Source: JANQUM01 sp047630355
GTDB lineage: Bacteria; Bacteroidota; Bacteroidia; Cytophagales; Spirosomataceae
NCBI GenBank assembly: GCA_047630355.1
Contig: JBLHXN010000188.1
Location: 1-5,615, forward strand
DNA length: 5,615 nt
Direction of reading: 5' to 3'
In this document: positions 1 to 5,615 of the stretch, piece by piece
How positions within the stretch are numbered: position 1 is the first letter of the stretch
How the letters are laid out: the number at the start of each line of letters is the position of its first letter
Translations under genes and position numbers: made by a program
The notes under the pieces: generated by a model
Databases searched by the model: none
What the model was told of the DNA's origin: nothing
What the model saw: the letters and a program-made list of their open reading frames with translations, nothing else

Positions 1-969
1 AGTAAGCAATATTCCTGCCTGCGAAGCACTTGCGGTCAGTCCGGTGGGTTTCGCAACTCCGGGATCACTGTATAAGATACTATATTGATTTAAAGGCGAA
101 TTGCGGAAAGCAAAACCCTCGATTAAGCGATCAAACTGATTTGCTGAAAATCCTCCTCCGCATATTTCGCTGTAGTAAGACATTGTGTTTGTCATCTGAG
201 GTGCAAATTGCATGCCATTTGCATCCGTTAAGATTCCAGTGTAAGAACAGCCGTTAACAGTTGCTCCAGACATTCCGTAGGGGTCAGCAGGCGTATCACA
301 CAGAAAATCACCCGTTGTGGTACAATTAGCCCCATTCCCCCTTGTTACGAGCTCGCGGGTAGTTACATCATTGTTTTGATTTCCTCTAAAAGTGTGTAAA
401 AGGTTGAAGTAATGTCCAAACTCATGAGTCAGCGTTCTGCCTCCGGAAATTATCGAAGAGTTTGTGATGAAAATACGGTTAGAGGCGGCTATCGGAGATG
501 GGTAGTAAGCGTACCCGGCAGCATTAAACCCGTAGGTAAACACAATGCTATTGGTGACGTAGAGGTTTACCGCATTACTTACATCATTATCACGACACAG
601 GCTTTCTTCTTCCTGATCAGCATTGAGATCGTAATAGTTTGTATTGTCTATGTAATCTATATCAGGGAGTAAGTAGAACTGAACATTTATGGATTTGAAC
701 ACCTGATTGAGCTCCATAAAGGATTCCATGAATCCTGCCTGATCAAACGATGTTATACCAGAATTGCTCCGTAGTATGTGAAGTTTGATTGGCACTGAAT
801 TTATACCTGCCATTACGTACTGAGCCTTCGGATTTATAAGAGTTCCGGTTCGGGGATACTCTAAAAAAGGTATAACTTCATTGGCACACGAGCCTCCAAT
901 CTGTTGTTCCTGCGAAAACGAAGTAGTTTGCAGAAAGATTATTATAAGTAGTAGTATGATTTTTTGCAT
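1..969 (-). CDS. Secreted M43-family zinc metalloprotease (C-terminus cut by window edge)
   Basis: An open frame runs leftwards from ATG at 969-967 to base 1 without a stop, giving 323 codons; the gene continues outside the window. Residues 1-20 form a Sec signal peptide (MQKIILLLIIIFLQTTSFSQ) with cleavage likely near Ser19-Gln20. The catalytic domain starts near residue 59 (VPIKLHIL). It carries the metzincin zinc motif HEFGHYFNLLH at 182-192, with zinc ligands His182, His186 and His192 and the general base Glu183. The M43-typical GDFLCDTPADP follows at 220-230, and the Met-turn (NTMSYY) has Met263, followed by Cys270. Cys216, Cys224, Cys241 and Cys270 are candidate disulfide cysteines. Residues from about 304 (GVAKPTGLTASAS) resemble the start of an Ig- or FN3-like domain. 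Family members are secreted endopeptidases of the pappalysin/cytophagalysin type. There is almost no propeptide; Cys28 could act as a cysteine switch. The substrate cannot be told. The receptor gene upstream ends in its own terminator, so this gene probably has its own promoter. Confidence 0.9.
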   Translation of the reverse strand, partial: MQKIILLLIIIFLQTTSFSQEQQIGGSCANEVIPFLEYPRTGTLINPKAQYVMAGINSVPIKLHILRSNSGITSFDQAGFMESFMELNQVFKSINVQFYLLPDIDYIDNTNYYDLNADQEEESLCRDNDVSNAVNLYVTNSIVFTYGFNAAGYAYYPSPIAASNRIFITNSSIISGGRTLTHEFGHYFNLLHTFRGNQNNDVTTRELVTRGNGANCTTTGDFLCDTPADPYGMSGATVNGCSYTGILTDANGMQFAPQMTNTMSYYSEICGGGFSANQFDRLIEGFAFRNSPLNQYSILYSDPGVAKPTGLTASASQAGILLT

Positions 970-1025
970 ACTATTTCTTCTGATGTTTCATAGATATATT
1001 TTAACTACACGGCTCTTTTGTATTA

Positions 1026-1047
1026 GGCACATGACAATAAATGTGCC
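1026..1047. repeat. Inverted repeat with 7-base arms and 8-base loop
   Basis: GGCACAT at 1026-1032 is the perfect reverse complement of ATGTGCC at 1041-1047, with gacaataa between. It lies 57 bases upstream of the metalloprotease start codon, within or near its expected 5' leader or promoter. It could be a dyad operator or an RNA hairpin. No T-tract follows on either strand, so a terminator is unlikely. Confidence 0.6.
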
Positions 1048-1064
1048 ATTATCTACATATATAG

Positions 1065-1079
1065 GTGCAAACTATGCAC
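1065..1079. repeat. Inverted repeat with 5-base arms (GTGCA-N5-TGCAC)
   Basis: GTGCA at 1065-1069 pairs perfectly with TGCAC at 1075-1079 around aacta. It shares the GTGC/GCAC core with the neighbouring dyad at 1026-1047, so the two may be related protein-binding sites. Arms this short also arise by chance. Confidence 0.4.
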
Positions 1080-1102
1080 GTCTTTTTTTTAATAAGGATA
1101 TA

Positions 1103-1145
1103 ATGCAAAAAAGTACGAAGATGTACAATTCTTCAACTTTTGCAT
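1103..1145. repeat. Long imperfect inverted repeat (hairpin)
   Basis: The outer arms are ATGCAAAA (1103-1110) and TTTTGCAT (1138-1145), a perfect 8-base match. The inner arms are GAAGA (1117-1121) and TCTTC (1130-1134). They are separated by an asymmetric internal loop, and the apical loop is 8 bases (1122-1129). No T-tract fits a terminator. It sits about 135 bases upstream of the metalloprotease and is part of the dyad cluster there. A structured leader or a palindromic intergenic repeat would both fit. Confidence 0.55.
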
Positions 1146-1153
1146 ATAAACTA

Positions 1154-1173
1154 TTGGGGTTTATATTCCCCAA
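1154..1173. repeat. Inverted repeat TTGGGG-N8-CCCCAA
   Basis: TTGGGG (1154-1159) is perfectly complementary to CCCCAA (1168-1173) around tttatatt. The G+C-rich arms stand out in an AT-rich spacer. The 8-base loop equals that of the 1026-1047 dyad. There is no adjacent T-tract on either strand. Function unknown; an operator or a stable hairpin is possible. Confidence 0.55.
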
Positions 1174-1466
1174 AACCAACTATTGTATGATTTTAAGAAA
1201 TTTGAACACGACACATATTTTAGCTCACGAAATAGCAAAACGCCCAAAGAAGTTTTTAGATGACCTTCATGTGATAAAAGTCTAATTGTTTCGTAAATTC
1301 TTGTTCGGTTAAATTAGAATTAGTCATCCATTACGCACGATAATAAGTAAATATTACAACTGCTTGCTTCACCAAAACGAAAGTATCTTCCCGAATCACC
1401 CTAACTTTGATTTGCTATATTGGGTAAAACGCTACATTAAACGTTGGCATGATAAATTCAACCACA

Positions 1467-1507
1467 CAAAAAGAAAAAGCGAGATCCCCTGAAAAGGAAA
1501 TCTCGCT
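1467..1507 (-). terminator. Rho-independent terminator of the receptor gene
   Basis: Read on the minus strand, AGCGAGATTTCC (1507-1496) pairs with GGGGATCTCGCT (1489-1478). This is a 12-base-pair stem including two G-U pairs, with a 6-base loop. TTTTCTTTTT follows directly (1477-1468). The stem begins 26 bases after the receptor stop codon, as expected for an intrinsic terminator. Confidence 0.92.
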
Positions 1508-1533
1508 TTCGCTCTATTCTATGTTGCCTCTTT

Positions 1534-3978
1534 TTAACTTCTCCCTCCTTGCATACCTTCGTCATCGCCGCCGCCTTTTAGGTCATCATTGTCAACAGAC
1601 TTTCTTCTTTTGAATAATCGACCACCTTTTGCATCCATTTTTCCGAAACTGTATTGGAAATCAACCCGGATGCTCCGGCGATAAATGTTACGCACGCTTT
1701 CTTGCGTAAACGAGAAATCCGGGCTGGTATTATCTTCAAAATTAGACCTGATTACAATTGCCTTGGCAAGTGGGTTTTCAAAACCAAAACCTACGCTTCC
1801 TTTCTTATTCTTAAAGTCTTTTTTGACCGAGAACGTGTGGAAATTAAACGCTCCCCGCAAACCTTGCAATGTTACCGTAGGCGAACGCAGGAAACCAAAG
1901 AACTGTGCTCCCCAACCGTTTTTGAAACTGTAAGAAGCGTTGGCGTTGTAACTAAAGTTCCAACCTTCGTTTGACAACACACGATTGTCTAAGTAAACGT
2001 AGTACGCATTAAAGCCACCACCGATACGCATCTTTTTCGTTGGTTGTAATTGTACTGAAATATTAGAACCAATATTGCGATCAAGACCGATATTACCGTA
2101 AGTAGTCCGGGTAATATCCACGCCTTCTTCCCGAATAATATCTTGCACTTGCGTGATACTATTGTCTGTCATACGGTGATAGACCGAAACATTTATTGAG
2201 TTAGATTTAATGTAAGTATTATAATTCAATTCAAACTGATCAACCAGTTCGGGATTCAGTGTCGGTCTTCCGAAACTAATATCCTGCGGATTTGAGTAAT
2301 CAATGAATGGATTCAGGAATCGGATGGAAGGACGCTGAATACGCTGCGTGTAACTCAACCTGAACTGATGAACTTTGTTGAACTTCTTGGTAAAATTGAT
2401 ACTTGGCAGGAAGTTATCGTAGTTCGGTATTTCTGCGTCGGGTACGTCTTTAAAATCCGCATTTATCAATGTACGCTCAAAACGCACACCCGCCTGAAGC
2501 CCGAAGTCCTTCGGTAATTGAACCGTAAACGAAGAGTAACCAGCAACTACGTCTTGATCATAGTTCAGAAAATTTTCCCGATCAGGTCTTCTGACGTATT
2601 GATTGTCCCTAAATTCACTGAAAGTACCGTCAGACGTTACTGTCCGGAGAATCCCTTTCGCTCCCATTTCCCATTTTGCTTTTTTCCCAAGCGGCTGCAC
2701 GTAATCCAACTGAAGGGTTACTTCACGGTCAATTCCGTCGTTAAAACTGCGTTCAAAGGCAACATTATTTAGCTTGGAATCAAAGTTCTCAATGCGGTTA
2801 TTTTCGCTCCACTGAGCCAAAATATTAAATTCCTGATCGGGGTTTTCAAATTTCTTGATGTACGTAAAATCAACGGTATTGGTTACGTTATCGCGGTTGT
2901 TGTCAACAAAACGCTCAAACTGCCGCACAATCTGCTTATCAGCATCTTTGGTCGTAGTATTCTGCGTTCCTTCCGAGCGGGAATTCCCGAAGCGGTTGCG
3001 GTAAGCCAGTGTAATGGAGTTTTTCTTGTTGAAATCATAATCAAACGTAACGGCGTAATTGGCGTAATTCCGCCACGAATCGTTATTGTCTAATTGCTCT
3101 AAGAAAGTGGGCGTTCCGTTCACAAAACTTGTCCGGTTGTTATAACCGTCGGTACGTACGTTGTACGAATATCTGCCACCACCTTGCAGGGAAATTCCCC
3201 ATTTCTTGTCACGAAGACTCAAGTTTCCGAAGCCAAAAGAGCCCAAGTAACCCACACCGAGTGATACGTTTCCGGTAATTCCCGCCAAAGTATTTTTCTT
3301 CGTTATTATATTAATAATACCTGCTGTGCCTTCGCCGTCGTATTTGGCACTCGGCGAGGTGATAACTTCTACAGATTTGATTTCGTCAGAAGGTATTTGC
3401 CGAAGAGCATCCGCCACACTTGAAGCAAATATGGACGATGGTTTGTTATCTATCAATACCCGAATATTCTGACTTCCCCGCATCGAAACGTTGCCGTCAA
3501 GATCAACGGTGAGCATCGGCACTTTGCGAAGTACGTCTTCCGCTGTTCCGCCGCGGTTAGTAATGTCTTTATCGGCGTTGTAAACCAGTTTATCAATCCG
3601 ATTTTCTACCAATGAAGATTGTCCGGTAACTTCCACTTCGTCCAAAATCTGAGTTTCACCCGTCAATTTGACGTTCCCCAAATTCTGGTTTTTATCCGAC
3701 ATTTTAATATTTTCTATCGACATCGGCTTATAACCCACAAACGATACGACGAGTTTGTAAGTACCTGATTTGACTTCTTCAAACTTGAACTTTCCTTTTT
3801 CGTCTGTTAATGTTCCGTCAATCGGTTTTCCGTTGATCCACAACCCAACAGCCGCAAATTCGACCGGGCTTTGCGAAACCGAATCAACAATAACACCTTC
3901 CAGTTTATGCGTTTGCTGAGCGTGCGATAAAACGCTGAACGCAAACAGAAAGGTTAATAAAAGTGTATTTTTTTTCAT
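1534..3978 (-). CDS. TonB-dependent receptor, outer-membrane beta-barrel family protein
   Basis: A complete 814-residue protein. Residues 1-20 are a signal peptide ending in SHA before QQ. Residues about 24-106 form a carboxypeptidase-like regulatory (beta-sandwich) domain. DEVEVTG at 113-119 is the TonB-box-like segment usual in Bacteroidetes receptors. The plug domain covers about 125-228 and has the conserved stretches MRGSQNIRVLIDNKP (166-180) and YDGEGTAGIINIITKK (213-228). The rest is rich in alternating aromatic and polar strands, as in the outer-membrane beta-barrel family PF14905. The last predicted strand ends at FQYSFGK, and a charged, glycine-rich tail of 34 residues follows. The protein should sit in the outer membrane and import a ligand with TonB-ExbBD energy. 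The ligand cannot be told: there is no SusD-like gene beside it, and siderophore, peptide or other substrates all remain possible. It has its own terminator and probably its own promoter, so it appears monocistronic. The start is supported by the signal peptide. Confidence 0.95.
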   Translation of the reverse strand: MKKNTLLLTFLFAFSVLSHAQQTHKLEGVIVDSVSQSPVEFAAVGLWINGKPIDGTLTDEKGKFKFEEVKSGTYKLVVSFVGYKPMSIENIKMSDKNQNLGNVKLTGETQILDEVEVTGQSSLVENRIDKLVYNADKDITNRGGTAEDVLRKVPMLTVDLDGNVSMRGSQNIRVLIDNKPSSIFASSVADALRQIPSDEIKSVEVITSPSAKYDGEGTAGIINIITKKNTLAGITGNVSLGVGYLGSFGFGNLSLRDKKWGISLQGGGRYSYNVRTDGYNNRTSFVNGTPTFLEQLDNNDSWRNYANYAVTFDYDFNKKNSITLAYRNRFGNSRSEGTQNTTTKDADKQIVRQFERFVDNNRDNVTNTVDFTYIKKFENPDQEFNILAQWSENNRIENFDSKLNNVAFERSFNDGIDREVTLQLDYVQPLGKKAKWEMGAKGILRTVTSDGTFSEFRDNQYVRRPDRENFLNYDQDVVAGYSSFTVQLPKDFGLQAGVRFERTLINADFKDVPDAEIPNYDNFLPSINFTKKFNKVHQFRLSYTQRIQRPSIRFLNPFIDYSNPQDISFGRPTLNPELVDQFELNYNTYIKSNSINVSVYHRMTDNSITQVQDIIREEGVDITRTTYGNIGLDRNIGSNISVQLQPTKKMRIGGGFNAYYVYLDNRVLSNEGWNFSYNANASYSFKNGWGAQFFGFLRSPTVTLQGLRGAFNFHTFSVKKDFKNKKGSVGFGFENPLAKAIVIRSNFEDNTSPDFSFTQESVRNIYRRSIRVDFQYSFGKMDAKGGRLFKRRKSVDNDDLKGGGDDEGMQGGRS

Positions 3979-4029
3979 GTGTAATAGTAATTGTAAATAA
4001 AAACGACTGCCTTTTTTGTAATGTAAGAC

Positions 4030-4058
4030 AACCAGCTAACGTAAAAGGTTAGTTGGTT
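4030..4058. promoter_or_regulatory. Candidate operator: near-perfect 11-base inverted repeat
   Basis: AACCAGCTAAC (4030-4040) and GTTAGTTGGTT (4048-4058) are reverse complements at 10 of 11 positions, with a 7-base spacer. The repeat overlaps the -7 element and spacer of the candidate receptor promoter, where a repressor would block transcription. It lies in the intergenic region shared with the divergent small-protein genes, so it could act on both. No T-tract follows, which argues against a terminator. The regulator is unknown; a hairpin in an RNA leader is the alternative. Confidence 0.6.
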
Positions 4059-4065
4059 CTTTCAA
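4036..4065 (-). promoter_or_regulatory. Candidate Bacteroidetes-type promoter of the receptor gene
   Basis: On the minus strand, TTG (4065-4063) is followed after 19 bases by TACGTTAG (4043-4036). This matches the known Bacteroidetes -7 pattern TAnnTTTG at five of six fixed positions, with normal spacing. Transcription would start near 4029, giving a leader of about 50 bases before the ATG at 3978. Confidence 0.45.
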
Positions 4066-4190
4066 GCTTTAGACATTGTAGATAAAATCCCAAGATTTTG
4101 CGACATCCGATTTAATATCTCCGTTCCTCACTTCTTTTTTTGGTACGATGGAATAGTTTTTTCTGTGGTATAACCAAAAATAATCATAAC

Positions 4191-4361
4191 ATGAAAAAAG
4201 ATAATAATACATTGGCTCACGTTGAGCCCACCGAAACAGAAAAAACCGAAGCTTCCCAACACCTCGCGGATGAGGATATGAATAAGGCAACCGAAGACCC
4301 GCCGAAGAAGGCAGAGGGTTTGAAGGAAAGTTACGAAATGGCAGAATCTAACAAGAAATAA
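4191..4361 (+). CDS. Small hydrophilic protein of unknown function (56 aa)
   Basis: ATG at 4191 opens a 56-residue frame starting MKKDNNTLAH. I do not recognise a family. The protein is almost entirely charged and polar, rich in Glu, Lys, Asp, Thr and Ala. It has no cysteine, tryptophan or membrane segment and contains the stretch EDPPKKAEGLKESYEMAES. It is probably disordered or partly helical and cytoplasmic. The frame stays open upstream to a TTG at 4140, but the MKK start at the ATG is preferred. No Shine-Dalgarno sequence is visible, which is usual in Bacteroidetes. The next gene follows 48 bases after its stop on the same strand and has similar composition, so the two are probably cotranscribed. 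Hydrophilic proteins of this type are sometimes stress-induced; that role is inference only. Confidence 0.65.
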   Translation: MKKDNNTLAHVEPTETEKTEASQHLADEDMNKATEDPPKKAEGLKESYEMAESNKK

Positions 4362-4409
4362 ATCAGCCATTCACAATAAATAGTATTTCTCAACATAAAA
4401 GTTATAGCC

Positions 4410-4700
4410 ATGAAAGATTACAAAAACGATAACAGAACCAGTCAGGAAATTGATGAAGAACGTGTGATACAAACTAATTCTAATTTAGGATTAGTAGATG
4501 CCCGGCCGGGGGAAAGTACCCTTCAGACAGGAACAAAAAACCACAGCAACAAATTAGATCACGCTTACAGCATTGAAGATGATTTGAAAGCGGTTGACCC
4601 TGACGCTATATTATCCACCGAAGAATTGAAAAAGACATTGGAATTGGAAAACGAAGGTTTGCACTTGGACACTAAGACTTCAAAGCCGAAAGAACAGTAA
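4410..4700 (+). CDS. Small acidic hydrophilic protein of unknown function (96 aa)
   Basis: A 96-residue frame starts MKDYKNDNRTSQEIDEERV. I recognise no domain. It has no signal peptide, no membrane segment, no cysteine and no tryptophan, and its only tyrosines are Tyr4 and Tyr53. The N-terminal half is polar and probably flexible. Residues about 54-84 (IEDDLKAVDPDAILSTEE onward) look amphipathic and helical, and the end is Lys/Thr-rich. It lies 48 bases after the 56-residue gene and is followed 38 bases later by a strong terminator, so the two genes form a likely bicistronic unit. The composition suggests a cytoplasmic stress-type or regulatory small protein, but nothing in the sequence proves this. 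Coding status is supported by the clean open frame, the ATG start and the terminator placement. Confidence 0.75.
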   Translation: MKDYKNDNRTSQEIDEERVIQTNSNLGLVDARPGESTLQTGTKNHSNKLDHAYSIEDDLKAVDPDAILSTEELKKTLELENEGLHLDTKTSKPKEQ

Positions 4701-4738
4701 GAGCAGTAAGGCTTGCGGAAACGCAGGTTTATTTAGGA

Positions 4739-4772
4739 GGGGTATCGTGCTTTATTGTGCGATACCCTTTTT
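4739..4772 (+). terminator. Rho-independent terminator after the small-protein genes
   Basis: GGGTATCG (4740-4747) pairs perfectly with CGATACCC (4760-4767). Additional C-G and G-U pairs can extend the stem inward to a TTTATT loop. TTTTT follows directly at 4768-4772. It begins 38 bases after the stop of the 96-residue gene and separates that unit from the lipoprotein gene. Confidence 0.93.
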
Positions 4773-4834
4773 AATGTCCGCCATTCAGCTAAAAACCAGA
4801 GAATTAAGCAATATTCTTGCTACTTTTCTGTTTT

Positions 4835-4862
4835 TTTGCGTACAAATAACGGAGTATATTCA
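4835..4862 (+). promoter_or_regulatory. Weak candidate promoter of the lipoprotein gene
   Basis: TTTG at 4835-4838 is followed after 16 bases by TATATTCA (4855-4862), a partial match to the Bacteroidetes -33 TTTG / -7 TAnnTTTG pattern. The spacing is slightly short and the last two -7 bases differ. A promoter is expected in the 125 bases between the upstream terminator and the ATG at 4898; this is the best candidate I see. Confidence 0.25.
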
Positions 4863-4897
4863 AATATGCCCTTACCTAAAAACTCACAGAACTTAAT

Positions 4898-5560
4898 ATG
4901 AAAACGACAAGAGGATTTTTTTATACTTTGGTTTCAATACTAACCGTATTTACCGTCACTTCTTGCTGGCAAAACAAAAGCCCCGAAGACTTACCCCGAC
5001 TAAAAAAAGCGTTTCAGTCGCAGGTAGCATCTTTTGAGAAGAAAAAAGAGCAGGCCAACGATAACGTTATTGACAGTATGGAATCGCTTGGAGCGTTGAA
5101 AGATGCCCTTGAAGGAGCGAAAAACGAAGACAAAGAATTTGCCAAAGTTTACGGCGATTGGGAAAAAGTAGATAAGCGGGTACGCAGCCTGAACAAAGAG
5201 TATGAAGACCTGAAAACTAAAGCCGAAAAACTATTTACGGCAATGGAAGAACAATCCAACGGTCTTGCCGACCCTAAGAATAAAGCAGATTTGTTGCGAG
5301 CCATCAAGTCTGCCCGAACAAAATACAACGGCACGTTGGTAAATACCTCAAAAGCCATTGAGAAGTTACGCGTTTTGCACGGTGATGCCGTTGACGTAGT
5401 CAAAGCCCTTGAAGTAGCGGTTGCCCTCAACTCTTTTGACAATATCAATACTCAACTTGAAAGCATCGAATCTCGCGTGGGCGACATAATGAGCGAACTA
5501 AATGTAGCCGTGGTAGAAAGTAAGAAATTGTATGAGAAGCGGTTGGATGAGTTAGAGTAG
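4898..5560 (+). CDS. Helical (coiled-coil-like) lipoprotein, possibly DUF2959-like
   Basis: A complete 220-residue protein. Residues 1-22 form a type II signal peptide with lipobox VTSC, so Cys23 should be lipidated and become the mature N-terminus. After a short polar linker (WQNKSPED) the rest is almost wholly helical and rich in Lys, Glu, Asp, Ala and Leu. Segments at about 32-77, 78-120 and 126-218 suggest a bundle of long helices; there is no further cysteine. The layout recalls DUF2959-type lipoproteins: a lipobox, a helix hairpin with KAEKLFTAMEEQ at 108-119, then a long C-terminal helix with LKAL-like and SELNVAVVESKKL stretches. That family link is from memory and unproven. It should sit in the periplasm anchored to a membrane, or at the cell surface; no clear surface-export signal follows Cys23. 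The gene stands alone after a terminator. No Shine-Dalgarno sequence is seen; the signal peptide supports the start. Confidence 0.85.
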   Translation: MKTTRGFFYTLVSILTVFTVTSCWQNKSPEDLPRLKKAFQSQVASFEKKKEQANDNVIDSMESLGALKDALEGAKNEDKEFAKVYGDWEKVDKRVRSLNKEYEDLKTKAEKLFTAMEEQSNGLADPKNKADLLRAIKSARTKYNGTLVNTSKAIEKLRVLHGDAVDVVKALEVAVALNSFDNINTQLESIESRVGDIMSELNVAVVESKKLYEKRLDELE

Positions 5561-5615
5561 TTTTTTTAAAGCTACAGAAAAGGTTGTCTTTACATATACA
5601 AACTGCATAAAAAAT

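Larger units (their letters stand above)
970..1466. other. AT-rich intergenic spacer without a convincing gene
   Basis: About 500 bases separate the metalloprotease start from the receptor terminator. No reading frame on either strand has the length or character of a conserved protein. An open frame on the + strand overlaps the metalloprotease N-terminus and begins at a TTG, so it is treated as chance. The half next to the metalloprotease (1026-1173) contains four inverted repeats, listed separately. The distal half (about 1180-1466) has stop codons in all frames and no recognisable element. The metalloprotease promoter should lie here, but I could not place a match to the Bacteroidetes -33/-7 pattern with confidence. 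Confidence 0.7.

Noticed and set aside
412..672. Open frame of 86 codons on the + strand
   Set aside because: It lies wholly antisense to the M43 catalytic domain, whose motifs establish the minus frame as coding.
881..1285. Open frame of 134 codons on the + strand
   Set aside because: It begins at a TTG, overlaps the signal peptide region of the well-supported metalloprotease on the other strand, and covers a dyad-rich spacer; its composition is unlike a conserved protein.
4140..4190. N-terminal extension of the 56-residue protein, and a promoter for it
   Set aside because: The extension needs a TTG start and adds an unrelated segment. TAGTTTTT at 4154 resembles a -7 element, but no -33 partner lies at the right distance, so no promoter is called.
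4069..4370. Minus-strand open frames opposite the 56-residue gene
   Set aside because: They are antisense to the small gene and run into the receptor promoter region; their Phe/Cys/Tyr-rich composition is typical of a shadow of a Lys/Glu-rich gene.
4805..4821. Direct repeat of taagcaatattc also found at 4-15
   Set aside because: A 12-base identity is expected about once by chance in a window this size, and one copy lies inside the metalloprotease coding sequence.
5561..5615. T-run directly after the lipoprotein stop codon as a terminator
   Set aside because: No stable stem precedes the T-run at 5561-5567; the true terminator may lie beyond the window.

Overview
The window looks like chromosomal DNA of a Bacteroidetes (Bacteroidota) bacterium, probably of the Cytophagales type. 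Four things point there: a TonB-dependent receptor with an N-terminal carboxypeptidase-like regulatory domain, an M43 (cytophagalysin/pappalysin-type) secreted metalloprotease, start codons with little or no Shine-Dalgarno sequence, and a promoter resembling the Bacteroidetes TTG / TAnnTTTG pattern. The lineage call is inference from gene content.

Left part (1-1533). A secreted zinc metalloprotease gene runs leftwards from 969 and leaves the window at base 1, so only its N-terminal 323 codons are visible: signal peptide, whole catalytic domain and the start of a further domain. Upstream of it lies an AT-rich spacer (970-1533) with no convincing gene. Its half nearest the protease holds four inverted repeats within about 150 bases. 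Its far end holds the strong terminator of the next gene.

Middle part (1534-4190). A complete 814-residue outer-membrane beta-barrel receptor is encoded leftwards, with a Rho-independent terminator 26 bases after its stop. Its upstream region has a promoter-like element overlapped by a near-perfect 11-base inverted repeat, a plausible operator.

Right part (4191-5615). Two small, highly charged, cysteine-free proteins (56 and 96 residues) are encoded rightwards as a likely bicistron closed by a clear terminator. A separate gene then encodes a 220-residue, mostly helical lipoprotein. Nothing shows that these genes form one pathway. The receptor, lipoprotein and protease are all envelope or secreted proteins, while the two small proteins look cytoplasmic and possibly stress-related. 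I see no CRISPR array, tRNA, rRNA, transposase or clear novel multi-gene system here.
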